The notes under the pieces are model-generated. The model was not told the DNA's origin. It was given only the letters and a program-made list of their open reading frames with translations, and ran no database searches. The position numbers were made by a program, and so were the translations under genes. From NCBI RefSeq assembly GCF_019457515.1, contig NZ_CP080421.1:3534001-3598000 (forward strand): a stretch of DNA of 64,000 bases, read 5' to 3'. This document shows positions 47,245-56,614 of this stretch, in pieces. The DNA comes from Shewanella mesophila (lineage in GTDB: Bacteria > Pseudomonadota > Gammaproteobacteria > Enterobacterales > Shewanellaceae). Each line of letters opens with the position of its first letter. Within the stretch, counting starts at the first letter, position 1.

Positions 47245-47556
47245 ATGCTACAGTGGCCGATACTCATCAAGCATCCACAACAACCCCAGTTACAACTGAT
47301 TGAGCACTTAGCTCAATGGCAGCAAGAAACGCTTCACCTATCCCCACAAGAGTTGCAGATCATAGATAGCCAAGGCATGAGTTATCACTGGAGGGGATCG
47401 CAATTTCAGCTTGCAGCTGAGCAGATGACGCTAGCGACTATTATCGACTGGGTACGCGCCCATGCTAGCCTTAATGGCCACTGTTGTACGGCCAAACTTG
47501 GGGCTAACAGTATCGCCCAAGTGTTCGATATGATGCGGTATTTAGAGGATATCTAG
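47245..47556 (+). CDS. Small DUF4144-like protein, unknown function
   Basis: A 103-aa soluble protein (LQWPILIKHPQQPQLQLIEH, SYHWRGSQF, IIDWVRAHASLNGHCC). I believe it belongs to DUF4144, a family of small Shewanella and Vibrio proteins, but this is recall, not a search. Tandem repeats occupy its leader, and no good ribosome site is visible except the repeated GGTAAC. Convergent with yadH, 50 bases apart. Confidence 0.6.
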   Translation: MLQWPILIKHPQQPQLQLIEHLAQWQQETLHLSPQELQIIDSQGMSYHWRGSQFQLAAEQMTLATIIDWVRAHASLNGHCCTAKLGANSIAQVFDMMRYLEDI

Positions 47557-47606
47557 TTCCTAGGAGCTAAAGCCTAGAAACTAGATAGAAGAAGTGATAT
47601 CTGCAA

Positions 47607-48431
47607 CTAGGTGCGCAGGCCTATACCTCGGCTGATCAGGTAATACGCAACCGCCCATAGCGCGCTGCAAAAGCCCACCATAATGGCTATCGATAACGGA
47701 ATGCTGATATCGGCGTAGCCTAAGAAACCATAGCGAAATACGTTAATCATATAGACCACAGGGTTAAGCTGCGACACCCCTTGCCAAAACTCAGGCAACA
47801 GGCTCAGCGAATAGAACACCCCGCCCAGATAGGTCAGTGGCGTTAACACAAAGGTGGGCACTATGCTGATATCATCATAGCTCTTAGCAAATACCGCATT
47901 AATCAGTCCACCAAGGGCAAACAAAATCGCGGTAAGTAGCACGGTAAGCGCCACAAGCCCCGCATGGTGCAAGCTAATATCGACAAAGAACATCGCCACT
48001 AAGGTAACTATGGTGCCGACACACAAACCGCGAGCCACTCCGCCCCCAACATAGCCAGCAATCATCACATAGTGAGGCACAGGCGCAACAATCAACTCTT
48101 CGAGGTTACGCTGAAACTTAGCACTAAAAAACGAGGAAGCAACGTTAGAATAGGATGCGGTGATCACCGACATCATGATAAGACCCGGGGCAATAAACTC
48201 CATATAGGTAACGCCGCCCATCTCACCGATGCGCTTACCGACTAAGTTACCAAAAATGAGAAAATACAAGGTCATAGAGATCGCGGGCGGTACTAAGGTT
48301 TGCACCCAAATACGGGTAAAACGGGTGATCTCTTTGATCAAGATACTCTTAAATGCGGTGAAATAGACATGCTTCATGTTCGCACCCTGGGTCGCGTCTG
48401 TACTCAGCTGATTATTCATCTCTTTACTCAT
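47607..48431 (-). CDS. yadH: ABC-2 type transporter permease YadH
   Basis: Inner-membrane permease with six TM segments, close to E. coli YadH from MKHVYFTAFKSI onward (TRIWVQTLVPPAISMTLYF, VASSFFSAKFQRNLEELIVAPVPH, SYDDISIVPTFVLTPLTYLGGVFYSL). The annotated frame is 274 aa; the Met at residue 19 is the E. coli-like start. Four-base overlap with yadG. Substrate unknown. Confidence 0.92.
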   Translation of the reverse strand: MSKEMNNQLSTDATQGANMKHVYFTAFKSILIKEITRFTRIWVQTLVPPAISMTLYFLIFGNLVGKRIGEMGGVTYMEFIAPGLIMMSVITASYSNVASSFFSAKFQRNLEELIVAPVPHYVMIAGYVGGGVARGLCVGTIVTLVAMFFVDISLHHAGLVALTVLLTAILFALGGLINAVFAKSYDDISIVPTFVLTPLTYLGGVFYSLSLLPEFWQGVSQLNPVVYMINVFRYGFLGYADISIPLSIAIMVGFCSALWAVAYYLISRGIGLRT

Positions 48432-49366
48432 TGCGCAGCCCCCTTACCCTTCTCAACCAACTCAACAAATAGCTCCTCTAAACGGTTCGCCTTATTGCGC
48501 ATCGATAACACCTCGATCCCTTGCTCACTGAGCTGAGCAAACACACTGTTGATACTATGCTCTTTGGCCACATCAACCTCTAAGGTGTGCGGATCGGTTA
48601 AGCGACAATTGATCCCAGAGATCTCGGGGGCTTGATTAAGATCCTCGCGCAGATCAAACACGAAGGTTTCCATGTTCAAGCGGCTTAACAAGGATTTCAT
48701 GCTGGTGCACTCAACCAATACCCCTTTATCGATAATGCCGATATTGCGGCACAGCATCTCGGCTTCTTCAAGGTAGTGAGTGGTCAAGATAATAGTAACG
48801 CCTTGTTGATTTAGCTCGGTTAAAAAAGTCCACATCGAGCGACGTAGCTCAATATCAACCCCAGCCGTCGGCTCATCGAGGATCAGCAGTTTTGGCTCAT
48901 GCATTAAGGCGCGAGCGATCATCAATCGACGCTTCATGCCGCCCGATAATGCGCGGGCTGGGGAGTTACGCTTCTCCCATAAATCGAGTTGACTTAGATA
49001 CTTCTCCGCTCGCTGCAATGCCACTTCACGTGACACACCAAAGTAACCAGCCTGATTGACCACGATCTGCTGCACGGTTTCAAACTGATTGAAATTAAAC
49101 TCTTGCGGCACTAAGCCTATCGACATCTTGGCTAACTCAAGATGAGTATCGATATCGTGCTCGAACACCTTTACCTTACCAGCGCTTTTCTGCACCAAGG
49201 AACAGATAATACCAATGGTGGTCGACTTACCCGCCCCGTTAGGGCCTAACAGGGCAAAGAAATCCCCGGCGTTAACCTTAAGGCTTATTCCTTTTACCGC
49301 TTCGACGCCGCCCTTATAGGTTTTCTTGAGCGAGTCGATGACTAAAGCATATGGCTCGTTGGTCAT
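48428..49366 (-). CDS. yadG: ABC transporter ATP-binding protein YadG
   Basis: Nucleotide-binding subunit of 312 aa for YadH. Walker A GPNGAGKST, signature LSGGMKRRLMIARAL, Walker B LLILDEPTAGVD, and the switch His in TTHYLEEAE. The C-terminal 80 residues are a DUF4162-like extension. The yadG-yadH pair lies next to hpt in E. coli as here. Confidence 0.93.
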   Translation of the reverse strand: MTNEPYALVIDSLKKTYKGGVEAVKGISLKVNAGDFFALLGPNGAGKSTTIGIICSLVQKSAGKVKVFEHDIDTHLELAKMSIGLVPQEFNFNQFETVQQIVVNQAGYFGVSREVALQRAEKYLSQLDLWEKRNSPARALSGGMKRRLMIARALMHEPKLLILDEPTAGVDIELRRSMWTFLTELNQQGVTIILTTHYLEEAEMLCRNIGIIDKGVLVECTSMKSLLSRLNMETFVFDLREDLNQAPEISGINCRLTDPHTLEVDVAKEHSINSVFAQLSEQGIEVLSMRNKANRLEELFVELVEKGKGAAQ

Positions 49367-49390
49367 TACTTACTTCCGTTAGTTGGGTTA

Positions 49391-49426
49391 AACACAAAAC
49401 AAAAACTCCCGCACAGGGCAGGAGTT
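49391..49426 (-). terminator. Terminator of hpt
   Basis: On the minus strand CTCCTGC pairs with GCGGGAG (one G-T pair), followed by TTTTTGTTTTG. Confidence 0.75.
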
Positions 49427-49449
49427 ATAGATCTAATTTACACTCGAAC

Positions 49450-49980
49450 TTAATCGAGTGGCACCACTTTAGCGATATACGGCAAGTTGCGATACTGCTC
49501 CGCATAATCGATACCATAGCCAACGATAAACTCGTCAGGAATAGTAAAACCGATAAAATCGACATGTACGTCCACTTCGCGGCGCTCAGGCTTATCGAGC
49601 AGGGTACACAGCGTCAGACTCTTTGGTCCACGCAGCATCAACATCTCTCGCACCTTGTTCAAGGTATTACCAGAATCGATAAGATCTTCGACGATCAATA
49701 CATCGCGACCTTCGATATCCGACTGCACATCTTTAAGGATCTTCACATCTCGTGAGCTGCTCATCGCGTTGCCATAGCTAGATACCGACATAAAATCGAT
49801 CTCCACATGGCCTTTGATACGACGACAAAGATCGGCCATAAAGACCACAGAACCTTTTAATAAACCCACCATTAATAAGCGCTCGCTATTGGCGTAATGC
49901 GCATTAATCTGCTCTGCTAGGATATCCAGTTGTTGCTCAATCTCATCTGCGGAGATCATCACTTCGATGGTGTGTTTCAT
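49450..49980 (-). CDS. hpt: Hypoxanthine phosphoribosyltransferase
   Basis: Purine salvage enzyme of 176 aa converting hypoxanthine (and guanine) plus PRPP to the nucleotide. The PRPP-binding motif is [14 protein letters not shown], preceded by [18 protein letters not shown] and followed by [32 protein letters not shown] purine-site elements in three adjoining segments. Length and motifs are standard. The terminator at 49391-49426 separates it from yadGH downstream. Confidence 0.95.
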   Translation of the reverse strand: MKHTIEVMISADEIEQQLDILAEQINAHYANSERLLMVGLLKGSVVFMADLCRRIKGHVEIDFMSVSSYGNAMSSSRDVKILKDVQSDIEGRDVLIVEDLIDSGNTLNKVREMLMLRGPKSLTLCTLLDKPERREVDVHVDFIGFTIPDEFIVGYGIDYAEQYRNLPYIAKVVPLD

Positions 49981-49998
49981 ACTACTCTCAAAATTGTA

Positions 49999-50658
49999 TT
50001 AATTGTCGCTATTGCTGGCACTGTGCTTATCATAGCCCCAACGCTTAGTTAACGCGTGGTCGACGCCCAGATGATCTAAAATCCGAGCGACCATGAAGTC
50101 TACCAGATCTTCGACCGATTTGGGATCATGATAAAACCCCGGTGCGGCGGGCATAATGGTCGCACCTAGCTTAGAGAGCGACAACATGTGCTCTAAGTGT
50201 ATGCTGCTAAAAGGAGTTTCCCTAGGTACCAAAATTAACTGACCACGCTCTTTTATTACTACATCCGCAGCACGTTCTAACAAACTGTTGCTCATTCCGG
50301 TTGCAACCGCCGCCAAGGTGCCCGTGCTGCAGGGGCAGATCACCATCTGCTTAGGCGCTGCCGAGCCCGATGCCGGCGGCGAGAACCACTCCTCTTTGCC
50401 AAGCACGTGCAGTTCACCGCTAATATCTATTCCCTTTTCCGCAAACAAGGTTAGTAACTGGACCTTGGCTTTATCGCCATTGGCGCTGAGTTGCAAACCA
50501 TGCTCCGTCGCCAACACGACCCGCGCGGCACTCGATATCATCAAGAACACTTGATAGTCGGCCACCAGCAAACACTCTAGCAACTTAAGCCCGTAAGGGG
50601 CGCCCGAGGCCCCAGTCCACGCTAAACTGATCGCTTTAGCCTTCTTTGGATAATTCAT
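49999..50658 (-). CDS. ubiX: Flavin prenyltransferase UbiX
   Basis: Makes the prenylated FMN cofactor used by UbiD in ubiquinone synthesis. 219 aa; flavin-phosphate loop [14 protein letters not shown] near the start, [28 protein letters not shown], and [20 protein letters not shown]. 28 bases downstream of mpl; the same mpl-ubiX order occurs in E. coli relatives. ubiD is not in the window. Confidence 0.94.
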   Translation of the reverse strand: MNYPKKAKAISLAWTGASGAPYGLKLLECLLVADYQVFLMISSAARVVLATEHGLQLSANGDKAKVQLLTLFAEKGIDISGELHVLGKEEWFSPPASGSAAPKQMVICPCSTGTLAAVATGMSNSLLERAADVVIKERGQLILVPRETPFSSIHLEHMLSLSKLGATIMPAAPGFYHDPKSVEDLVDFMVARILDHLGVDHALTKRWGYDKHSASNSDN

Positions 50659-50686
50659 ATAAATCTCTTCAATGCTAGCTCATAGC

Positions 50687-52057
50687 TTATTTTAGCCTTT
50701 GTAACAGCTTACCGTGTAAGCCACCAAAGCCGCCGTTACTCATTACAATAATGGTATCACCAGGTTTGGCCTCGCTAGCGACCGCCTCGACCACATCTTC
50801 TATTTGATATAACACAGCCACAGGCAGTGTCGCTTTAGCCATTGCCGCCTCAACATCCCAATCGATATTATCGGCCTGATACAAAAACGCGGCATCGGCG
50901 AGGGCCATAGATCCCGCCAACGTCGCTTTATGCACGCCACGCTTCATGGTGTTCGATCGTGGCTCAAGCACCACTAAAATACGCCCCTCACCCACTTTAG
51001 CTCGGCATCCCTGCAAGGTCGTGGCTATCGCAGTTGGATGGTGGGCAAAATCATCATATACCTCTATGTCATTAGCCGTACCAATCAACTCCATTCGGCG
51101 TTTGGGCGGGGCAAACTTGGCTAACGCCTCTATGGCCGCTTGAGGCTTAACGCCCACATGACGCGCCGCGGCGATCGCCATGGTGGCATTTTCCACATTG
51201 TGCTGACCAATCAACTGCCAATCTAAGATGCCTTGGGACTCGCCCTCGAAGAACAGCTCGAACCTGTGGCCATCTTCATTCAAAAGCTCAGTGTGCCAGC
51301 CCGTATTGGCCGTATTAACACTATAGGTTTCCTGCTCACTCCAGCAGCCCATGTCGATCACTTCGCGCACGGCAATGCTATCGCTTGGCCAGATAACCTT
51401 GCCTTGCCCCGGTACCGTACGTATTACGTGATTAAACTGACGTTGGATCGCTTTTAAATCATCGAAAATGTCGGCGTGATCGAATTCGAGATTATTGATC
51501 ACTAAGGTACGTGGCTGGTAGTGAACAAACTTAGAACGCTTATCGAAAAACGCGCTGTCATATTCATCGGCCTCGACCACAAAAAAGGGCGAGCCACCAA
51601 GACGCGCCGACACACCAAAGTTTTGCGGTACGCCGCCAATCAAGAAGCCTGGCTCGTAGCCGCAATCTTGTAAAATCCACGCCAACATACTCGAGGTTGA
51701 GGTTTTACCGTGAGTCCCCGATACCGCCAACACCCAGCGATTGGTCAGAATATGTTCGGCTAAAAACTGCGGCCCCGAGGTGTACTTGAGGCCACGATTG
51801 AGTACCGCCTCAACACACGGATTGCCGCGACTCATGGCATTACCTATCACCACCAGATCCGGCGCATCATCTTCATTGTGTCCTAGCTGGCTAGGATCAA
51901 AACCTTGGATCAGTTCAATACCCTGCTCTTCGAGCTGAGTGCTCATCGGCGGATAGACGTTGGCATCGCTGCCAGTCACCTTGTGACCATTGGCTCTGGC
52001 AAGCAGTGCAAGGCCACCCATAAAGGTGCCGCAGATGCCAAGAATATGTACATGCAT
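50687..52057 (-). CDS. mpl: UDP-N-acetylmuramate:L-Ala-gamma-D-Glu-meso-DAP ligase
   Basis: Peptidoglycan-recycling ligase of 456 aa that attaches recovered tripeptide to UDP-MurNAc. Mur-ligase features: HILGICGTFMGGLALLAR, the ATP loop VSGTHGKTSTSSMLAWIL, and VYDDFAHHPTAI. The ATG at 52057 gives the E. coli-like start; the longer frame to 52114 adds a non-conserved 19-residue leader. The last gene before the integron block; its upstream region is repeat DNA from 52143. Confidence 0.93.
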   Translation of the reverse strand: MHVHILGICGTFMGGLALLARANGHKVTGSDANVYPPMSTQLEEQGIELIQGFDPSQLGHNEDDAPDLVVIGNAMSRGNPCVEAVLNRGLKYTSGPQFLAEHILTNRWVLAVSGTHGKTSTSSMLAWILQDCGYEPGFLIGGVPQNFGVSARLGGSPFFVVEADEYDSAFFDKRSKFVHYQPRTLVINNLEFDHADIFDDLKAIQRQFNHVIRTVPGQGKVIWPSDSIAVREVIDMGCWSEQETYSVNTANTGWHTELLNEDGHRFELFFEGESQGILDWQLIGQHNVENATMAIAAARHVGVKPQAAIEALAKFAPPKRRMELIGTANDIEVYDDFAHHPTAIATTLQGCRAKVGEGRILVVLEPRSNTMKRGVHKATLAGSMALADAAFLYQADNIDWDVEAAMAKATLPVAVLYQIEDVVEAVASEAKPGDTIIVMSNGGFGGLHGKLLQRLK

Positions 52058-52142
52058 GGGGTTGGCTCTAGATGAGGAATAATCTGTCGGTATTCTATCG
52101 ATTTGGGATGCCATTGTCAGTTAACAATACTTTAAATAACTA

Positions 52143-52610
52143 TTTGAATTCTGGCTGGAGCCACTAGGAAGTGGTTTTCAAACTGCGTTTGAATGGCTGA
52201 CGCCGAGAGTGCGGCCTTGCGGCCGAAGGGGATTTTCCAAACTCCGTTTGGAGCAACGTCGTGGGATTCCATCCCACACCCGGGCAAAAGGGGGATCAAC
52301 AGCAATCCCCCCTCTTGCATCTCCCCGTGTCGCCCCAGACGAAGTTGTTATCCCTACGTGGCTATTTGAAAATGACTGACGCTTCCGATGGGGCGTCTGA
52401 TAGGCAGGATGCCTGAATGTCTTGAAGTGCATGGATGCACGAGAAAGACCAAGCCCCCCGAAAGCTAGCCTCACATCCATGTGAGTCTCACGACCCTTTT
52501 GTTTGATAAAGAGCCTGCTATCCACTCCAGCAACTTCGATGGGGACTTGTCGTAGCCTCTACCTGCAACCTCACTAACTAGAACAAACTTAACTCTGACC
52601 CAACTTTTCA
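52143..52610. repeat. Hairpin-rich repeat, left flank of the integron block (inverted copy of 59873-60203)
   Basis: No credible gene. It contains a chain of stem-loops, for example AAACTCC/GGAG, GGGATTCCATCCC, and a GGGGGAT/ATCCCCC pair. Its reverse complement shares with the right flank, in order: GGGTCAGAGT, a GGCTAC-rich block, CCCCATCGAAGTTGC, AACAACTTCGTC, CGGGTGTGGG, CAAACG-AGTTTGGAAAA and a CCGCACTC end. Identity is only partial. Family unknown to me by name; it begins with the GGGTCAGAGT seen next to REP-type elements. Confidence 0.6.
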
Positions 52611-52634
52611 TTTATAAGTATCATTAGTGATCGG

Positions 52635-52696
52635 GCGCAACGCTTCAAGCAGAGGCGCCAGCTTTGCTGGCGTCCTGCTGCCTTGACTTGTTATGC
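52635..52696 (-). other. attC recombination site of the last cassette
   Basis: On the minus strand it runs from GCATAAC (inverse core) to GTTGCGC (core). Between them the arms AAGGCAGCAGGACGCCAGC and GCTGGCGCCTCTGCTT fold into a hairpin with extrahelical bases, the attC pattern. The core matches GTTRRRY with one mismatch. It overlaps the last 17 codons of the gene. Confidence 0.75.
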
Positions 52697-53175
52697 ATTA
52701 CTTCACTGGAAAGCTCTGGAGTAACTACTGGGAAAAGCAACTCAACTCCAAGCTGGTATATATGAAGTGCAACATACCATAGCAACAATGCTGAAACTCC
52801 AATCAATACATATATATCTAGTTGATCGAACTTTAGAAAGTAAGTTACATCATAGAACTGTTGGAGAAATGCACCCTCAAGCAAAGAACAAGCAGTCGTC
52901 GAAACGGCCATGTATGTGCCGATAGTTAATGATATATCGATAGGCAAAAAACCACTTTTAACTAATAGGCTACGACTACTATTTTGAGACTGTACTTTCA
53001 AAGAATGTGTAAAAACGATAATTCCTATCGCCATATTAAGAAATATTTTCAGGTACCCCTTTTCAAGTATCAGCCGCACTGTACCCATCGCTATATCTTG
53101 ATAAAAGTAAGCGACTGTCGCCAATGCGGCTACAAATATGATTGAAATACCAGAGCTAAAATCAAATTTCCTCAT
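52645..53175 (-). CDS. Cassette-encoded membrane protein, unknown function
   Basis: A 176-aa protein with about four TM segments (7-25, 38-55, 79-97, 119-140). No family recognised. Its ATG overlaps the stop of the upstream small gene (ATGA), so the two are translationally coupled and form a two-gene cassette. The last residues (NKSRQQDASKAGASA) are encoded by the attC site itself, so this tail was acquired with the cassette. A defence, toxin or stress role is common for integron cargo, but nothing in the sequence proves it. Confidence 0.6.
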   Translation of the reverse strand: MRKFDFSSGISIIFVAALATVAYFYQDIAMGTVRLILEKGYLKIFLNMAIGIIVFTHSLKVQSQNSSRSLLVKSGFLPIDISLTIGTYMAVSTTACSLLEGAFLQQFYDVTYFLKFDQLDIYVLIGVSALLLWYVALHIYQLGVELLFPVVTPELSSEVMHNKSRQQDASKAGASA

Positions 53176-53486
53176 GATAGGCTCCGATTGAAGGAATCTA
53201 TAGCTAGCGATTCTTTCTTATCGGCCTCATTACCAAGAAGAGCCCCTAGGGCTCCTCCGATTAGTACCCCAGGCATTCCACCGAAAAGCCCAAGAGCGCT
53301 GCCAATGACGGTTGAAACAGGAGTATTATCATTAGACTTCTCTGCGTTAACTTGCGAAATATGATAGGTAGTTCCATCAACAGAAAAGTAAGCCCCACCT
53401 AGCTTTTGAGCAAGTTCATTCCTTGATACGGCGACTATATTTAAGTACCGTTTTTTTCCGTTCATATCACTAATGTATAGCTTCAT
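53172..53486 (-). CDS. Cassette-encoded small protein with glycine-zipper segment
   Basis: A 104-aa protein. The N-terminal half is polar beta-rich (KLYISDMNGKKRYLNIVAVS), followed by a glycine-rich hydrophobic stretch (about 60-88, TVIGSALGLFGGMPGVLIGG) that resembles glycine-zipper membrane motifs. No signal peptide. First gene of the two-gene cassette, directly after the GTT crossover point of the preceding cassette. Function unknown; pore-forming or membrane-associated action is speculation. Confidence 0.6.
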   Translation of the reverse strand: MKLYISDMNGKKRYLNIVAVSRNELAQKLGGAYFSVDGTTYHISQVNAEKSNDNTPVSTVIGSALGLFGGMPGVLIGGALGALLGNEADKKESLAIDSFNRSLS

Positions 53487-53504
53487 AATTCATGTCTATT
53501 CTGT

Positions 53505-53839
53505 GCATAACGGTCGTGGTTCACGAGCCGAAGGTCTCGTGTAACGGGTTGTTCTTTAACTTTCGGAGAGAGGAGGTTATCGCAACTCAATCCGTGAGTT
53601 TATATTCCATGCCCTTGGGGCTTAATTGATGCCCCCTGCGGCGTGAGGGAAGCATCGCTTCTTTACTTGAAATCAATTGCAGGTCTCTTTGAAAGCTTCG
53701 CTTTACGAGCCTTAGCAAGTGCCTTCAAGCTATCATAAATGAGGCGTTTCTTCCATCGCGTTTGGCTCTATCTATTCCTTCGGCTAGACTTAAATATCAC
53801 TTCTTTTTTGCTGAAAATCGTCTACCGCAGGTCAAGAAC
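53505..53839 (-). repeat. Integron cassette without clear gene, copy 1
   Basis: About 329 bases from one GTT core to the next, nearly identical to 57839-58172 (about nine differences counted by eye). On the minus strand the end (53505-53557) forms an attC-like hairpin, CACGAG-ACCTTCGG-CTCGTG, with core GTTATGC. No frame with a standard start spans it; the longest open stretch encodes WKKRLIYDSLKALAKARKAK without an ATG. Confidence 0.7.
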
Positions 53840-53932
53840 GCCTTACTAATGGGCGCATAAATGCTTGGCTAAAATTAGCGACGAAGGTGCGCAAGCCTAG
53901 CGTTTTGCGTCCTTTTGAGTAACTTGTTAGTT
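53833..53932 (-). other. attC recombination site of the 463-aa cassette
   Basis: On the minus strand: inverse core AACTAAC, then AAGTTACTCAAAAGGACGC, a TTTTAGCCAA block, and TTAGTAAGGCGTT at the core. This order is typical of Vibrio/Shewanella-type attC sites. The gene stop codon TAA lies at its first bases. The core then continues into the duplicated cassette as GTTCTTG. Confidence 0.78.
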
Positions 53933-55324
53933 TTATTCGAATGTAGGTACTGTTGGCAAACCACACCATGATGCGACTTTGTTATATTTTTTAACTAAGT
54001 CTACCGCAACTTCGTAGCCTTGCTGAGTTGCGTCAACAGCTTTGCGTATTGAGCTATTTTCATCTAGCAAGCTATCCACAAAACGGGAGAATTTCGCCAT
54101 TGCCGACGACTTTCTTACAACGTCTGTATTTTGCTCAGCTTCAATTCTTTCTAACGCTGAAGTTAAATCAGAGATTGGCAATGCAACATCATCATCTTTT
54201 GAGAGAAGTTCTTGTAGCTCACTCAAACAGCCCAAGCTTTCTGATACGTCTGAATTGACCGTAATAGCGATGTGATTTTGGATGCAAGGATTAACTTGAA
54301 CATTAATGGGAACTGATTCACGTTGAAGTCCTAATCCAACCATTGAGAGAAGGGAGTCAACACGAGCTTCACTTGTTTGCAATTTCTGGTTTTGCAGTAG
54401 CATTATATCTTGCTGAGACTCGATACGGGCTTTTGCCACCCGTAGTTCACTACGCAAATCCAAAACTAGTTTATCGTTATTTGTGAATTTAGATGCTGAC
54501 TCCTTACCTGTCATTATCTGCTCATACTCGTGTAATGCTTTCTCGATAACTTCTGAATTTCCATCCTCAGACTCTACAATCATTCTGACATTCATTCCAC
54601 GTTGTTCAATTTTCACGGTGGCATCTTGATCAGGATAGTTTTGACTTAGATATGAAGAGAAAAAGTTAAGAATACCAACGCCAGCCTGATGATACTCAGG
54701 TGGAAATTCTATACTTTTATTTATAACTACATTTTTAGGCTCGTGGTTAGGAACATGCTCGGATTCGATTTCATGTACTGCCGTTTCGAGAAGTTGAGGA
54801 TGCTTTGAGTAACCAATGATAACAAATGGAATACCCAAACTAAGTGGAGACAGCATCTCAAGTTGTTCTAAATAGTGCTCAAAAGATGTTCTTCGACTCA
54901 TAGGTCGATTCCTATCGTTTTCTGGCATAGAGTCTTCCATGGGCACAACAAGTATTGCTACTTCACACACGTCATGACGCACAGCCATGTTCGCATAGTT
55001 GTATAGCCACCGATTAAGAAACTCAGGATTATTAAAACCAATCTGTGCAGCTAAGCCATTGCTAGTCGGCCCCGCAAATCTTACCGAAACCTTTCTTCCC
55101 GTGTTACTAAAAATACTTTTTTCGGACAAGTCCCAACCTTGATCGAAAAGTGCTTTTTCCCAGGTTTCTCTATAAGAAAAAGAAGATAACTTTCGTTCTT
55201 CCACCAAAGTGACGTTTCCATTGACATAATTTTCTATTGCCAATTGAAGAGATTCCAACTCTGCTGTTTTGTGGTGGCAGATTTTTTCCCACGCACCCAT
55301 GAAACTAATGACACTATGTATCAA
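53933..55324 (-). CDS. Cassette-encoded 463-aa protein with degenerate BglII-endonuclease-like region
   Basis: Not a family I can name with certainty. Residues about 85-170 resemble the BglII restriction-endonuclease fold: LAAQIGFNNPEFLNRW aligns with the VEVQFSN strand and VAILVVPMEDSMP with the following strand, but the catalytic Glu and Gln positions read Gln and Gly, so cleavage activity is doubtful. A coiled-coil-like stretch (about 285-320) and a helical C-terminus ending VASWCGLPTVPTFE follow; this ending recalls phage-defence proteins. Starts at TTG 55324 with AGGAG six bases upstream. Likely defence-related cargo, by inference. Confidence 0.65.
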   Translation of the reverse strand: MIHSVISFMGAWEKICHHKTAELESLQLAIENYVNGNVTLVEERKLSSFSYRETWEKALFDQGWDLSEKSIFSNTGRKVSVRFAGPTSNGLAAQIGFNNPEFLNRWLYNYANMAVRHDVCEVAILVVPMEDSMPENDRNRPMSRRTSFEHYLEQLEMLSPLSLGIPFVIIGYSKHPQLLETAVHEIESEHVPNHEPKNVVINKSIEFPPEYHQAGVGILNFFSSYLSQNYPDQDATVKIEQRGMNVRMIVESEDGNSEVIEKALHEYEQIMTGKESASKFTNNDKLVLDLRSELRVAKARIESQQDIMLLQNQKLQTSEARVDSLLSMVGLGLQRESVPINVQVNPCIQNHIAITVNSDVSESLGCLSELQELLSKDDDVALPISDLTSALERIEAEQNTDVVRKSSAMAKFSRFVDSLLDENSSIRKAVDATQQGYEVAVDLVKKYNKVASWCGLPTVPTFE

Positions 55325-55459
55325 ATTATACTCCTAGCCATAATTATAAAACTAGACATAATGACTCCCCACAAAGATGCTGATCTCCAATCAATCGTGG
55401 GTTAGCTGAAAGTCAGAGCCATACTAGTTTTGTTCATAAACTAAAAATTGGAGATCAGC

Positions 55460-56614
55460 ATGAAACAACATAGCACACTTTTTATTGGCCTTGATACGCA
55501 TAAAGAATTCGTTGAAGTTGCTTATATTGAAGAACAACGTGGAGCGCAAGCCGTTCATTACGGTAGAGTTTCTAGTGCGAAGGCCTCAATCACCAAACTC
55601 GCTCAACAATTCCAATCAAAATATCCTAACGCTATATTGCATTTCGTCTACGAAGCTGGACCTTGTGGCTATTGGGTTTATCGCTTACTCACAAGCCTTG
55701 GTCATTGTTGCTATGTAATAGCTCCTTCTCTAGTTCCTAAAAAGCCTGGGGAGAAGGTCAAAACGGATAAGCGAGATGCGCTTAAATTAGCAAAGTTACT
55801 TAAATCTGAAGACTTAACCCCAATATATGTACCAGAGCCAGAAGATGAAGCTATCCGTGACTTATCACGTGCGCGAGAAACGGCAATGAAAGATTTAAAA
55901 GATGCCAAATATCAGCTCAAAGCGCTGCTATTACGAAATAATATCAACTATAAAGGCACCGCTAACTGGTCACTACAACATTTACGCTGGTTAACAGAAC
56001 TCATCTTGCCCCATCCTAGTCAACAGATTGTCTTACAAGAATATTTACAAACCATTACCGAACGCCTATCAAGGCTTAAGCGGCTCGATAATGAATTGGA
56101 ACATCATGTAAAGAATTGGCGCTATTATCCTGTTGTGAAAGCAATCCAAGCTCTTAGAGGTGTAAGGCTGTTAGTGGCTACCGGAGTGATTGCTGAACTA
56201 GGAGATCTCACCCGGTTTGATCACCCTAGAAAACTGATGAGCTATCTGGGGTTAGTACCTTCAGAACATTCAAGCGGCGGGAAACGGCATATTGGAGCCA
56301 TCACAAAATGCGGTAATAGCCGTGCTCGCCGATTATTAGTAGAAGGTGCTCATACTTACCGTTACTCAGCTAACATCTCAACGGATTTACAAAAACGACA
56401 AGAAGGCTTACCAAAGCAGATTATTGATATCGCATGGCAAGCGCAATTAAGGTTATGCAGACGCTATCAACGATTAATGTATAAAGGTAAACACTACAAT
56501 GTCGTCGTGACGGCTATTGCACGAGAGATGATTGCTTATATTTGGGCTATTGCAAGAGAAGTGGTGTTAGTACAAGTTGACCCTAAATTACGGATAGCGA
56601 GAGTTCCTGCATGA
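55460..56614 (+). CDS. IS110/IS1111-family transposase
   Basis: DEDD recombinase of 384 aa. N-terminal RuvC-like domain with acidic residues in FIGLDTHKEF, VYEAGPCGYWV and KTDKRDALKLA; C-terminal Transposase_20 domain in LRGVRLLVATGVIAELGDL and YLGLVPSEHSSGGKRHIGAI with the conserved Ser-Gly and a KCGNSRARR tail. ATG at 55460 with GGAG upstream; the TTG at 55448 is an unneeded extension. The gene looks intact, so the element may still be active. Confidence 0.93.
   Translation: MKQHSTLFIGLDTHKEFVEVAYIEEQRGAQAVHYGRVSSAKASITKLAQQFQSKYPNAILHFVYEAGPCGYWVYRLLTSLGHCCYVIAPSLVPKKPGEKVKTDKRDALKLAKLLKSEDLTPIYVPEPEDEAIRDLSRARETAMKDLKDAKYQLKALLLRNNINYKGTANWSLQHLRWLTELILPHPSQQIVLQEYLQTITERLSRLKRLDNELEHHVKNWRYYPVVKAIQALRGVRLLVATGVIAELGDLTRFDHPRKLMSYLGLVPSEHSSGGKRHIGAITKCGNSRARRLLVEGAHTYRYSANISTDLQKRQEGLPKQIIDIAWQAQLRLCRRYQRLMYKGKHYNVVVTAIAREMIAYIWAIAREVVLVQVDPKLRIARVPA

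Noticed and set aside
52178..52525. 115-codon minus-strand frame in the left flanking repeat
   Set aside because: Consists of translated stem-loops of the repeat, without ribosome site; the related right copy has no equivalent frame.
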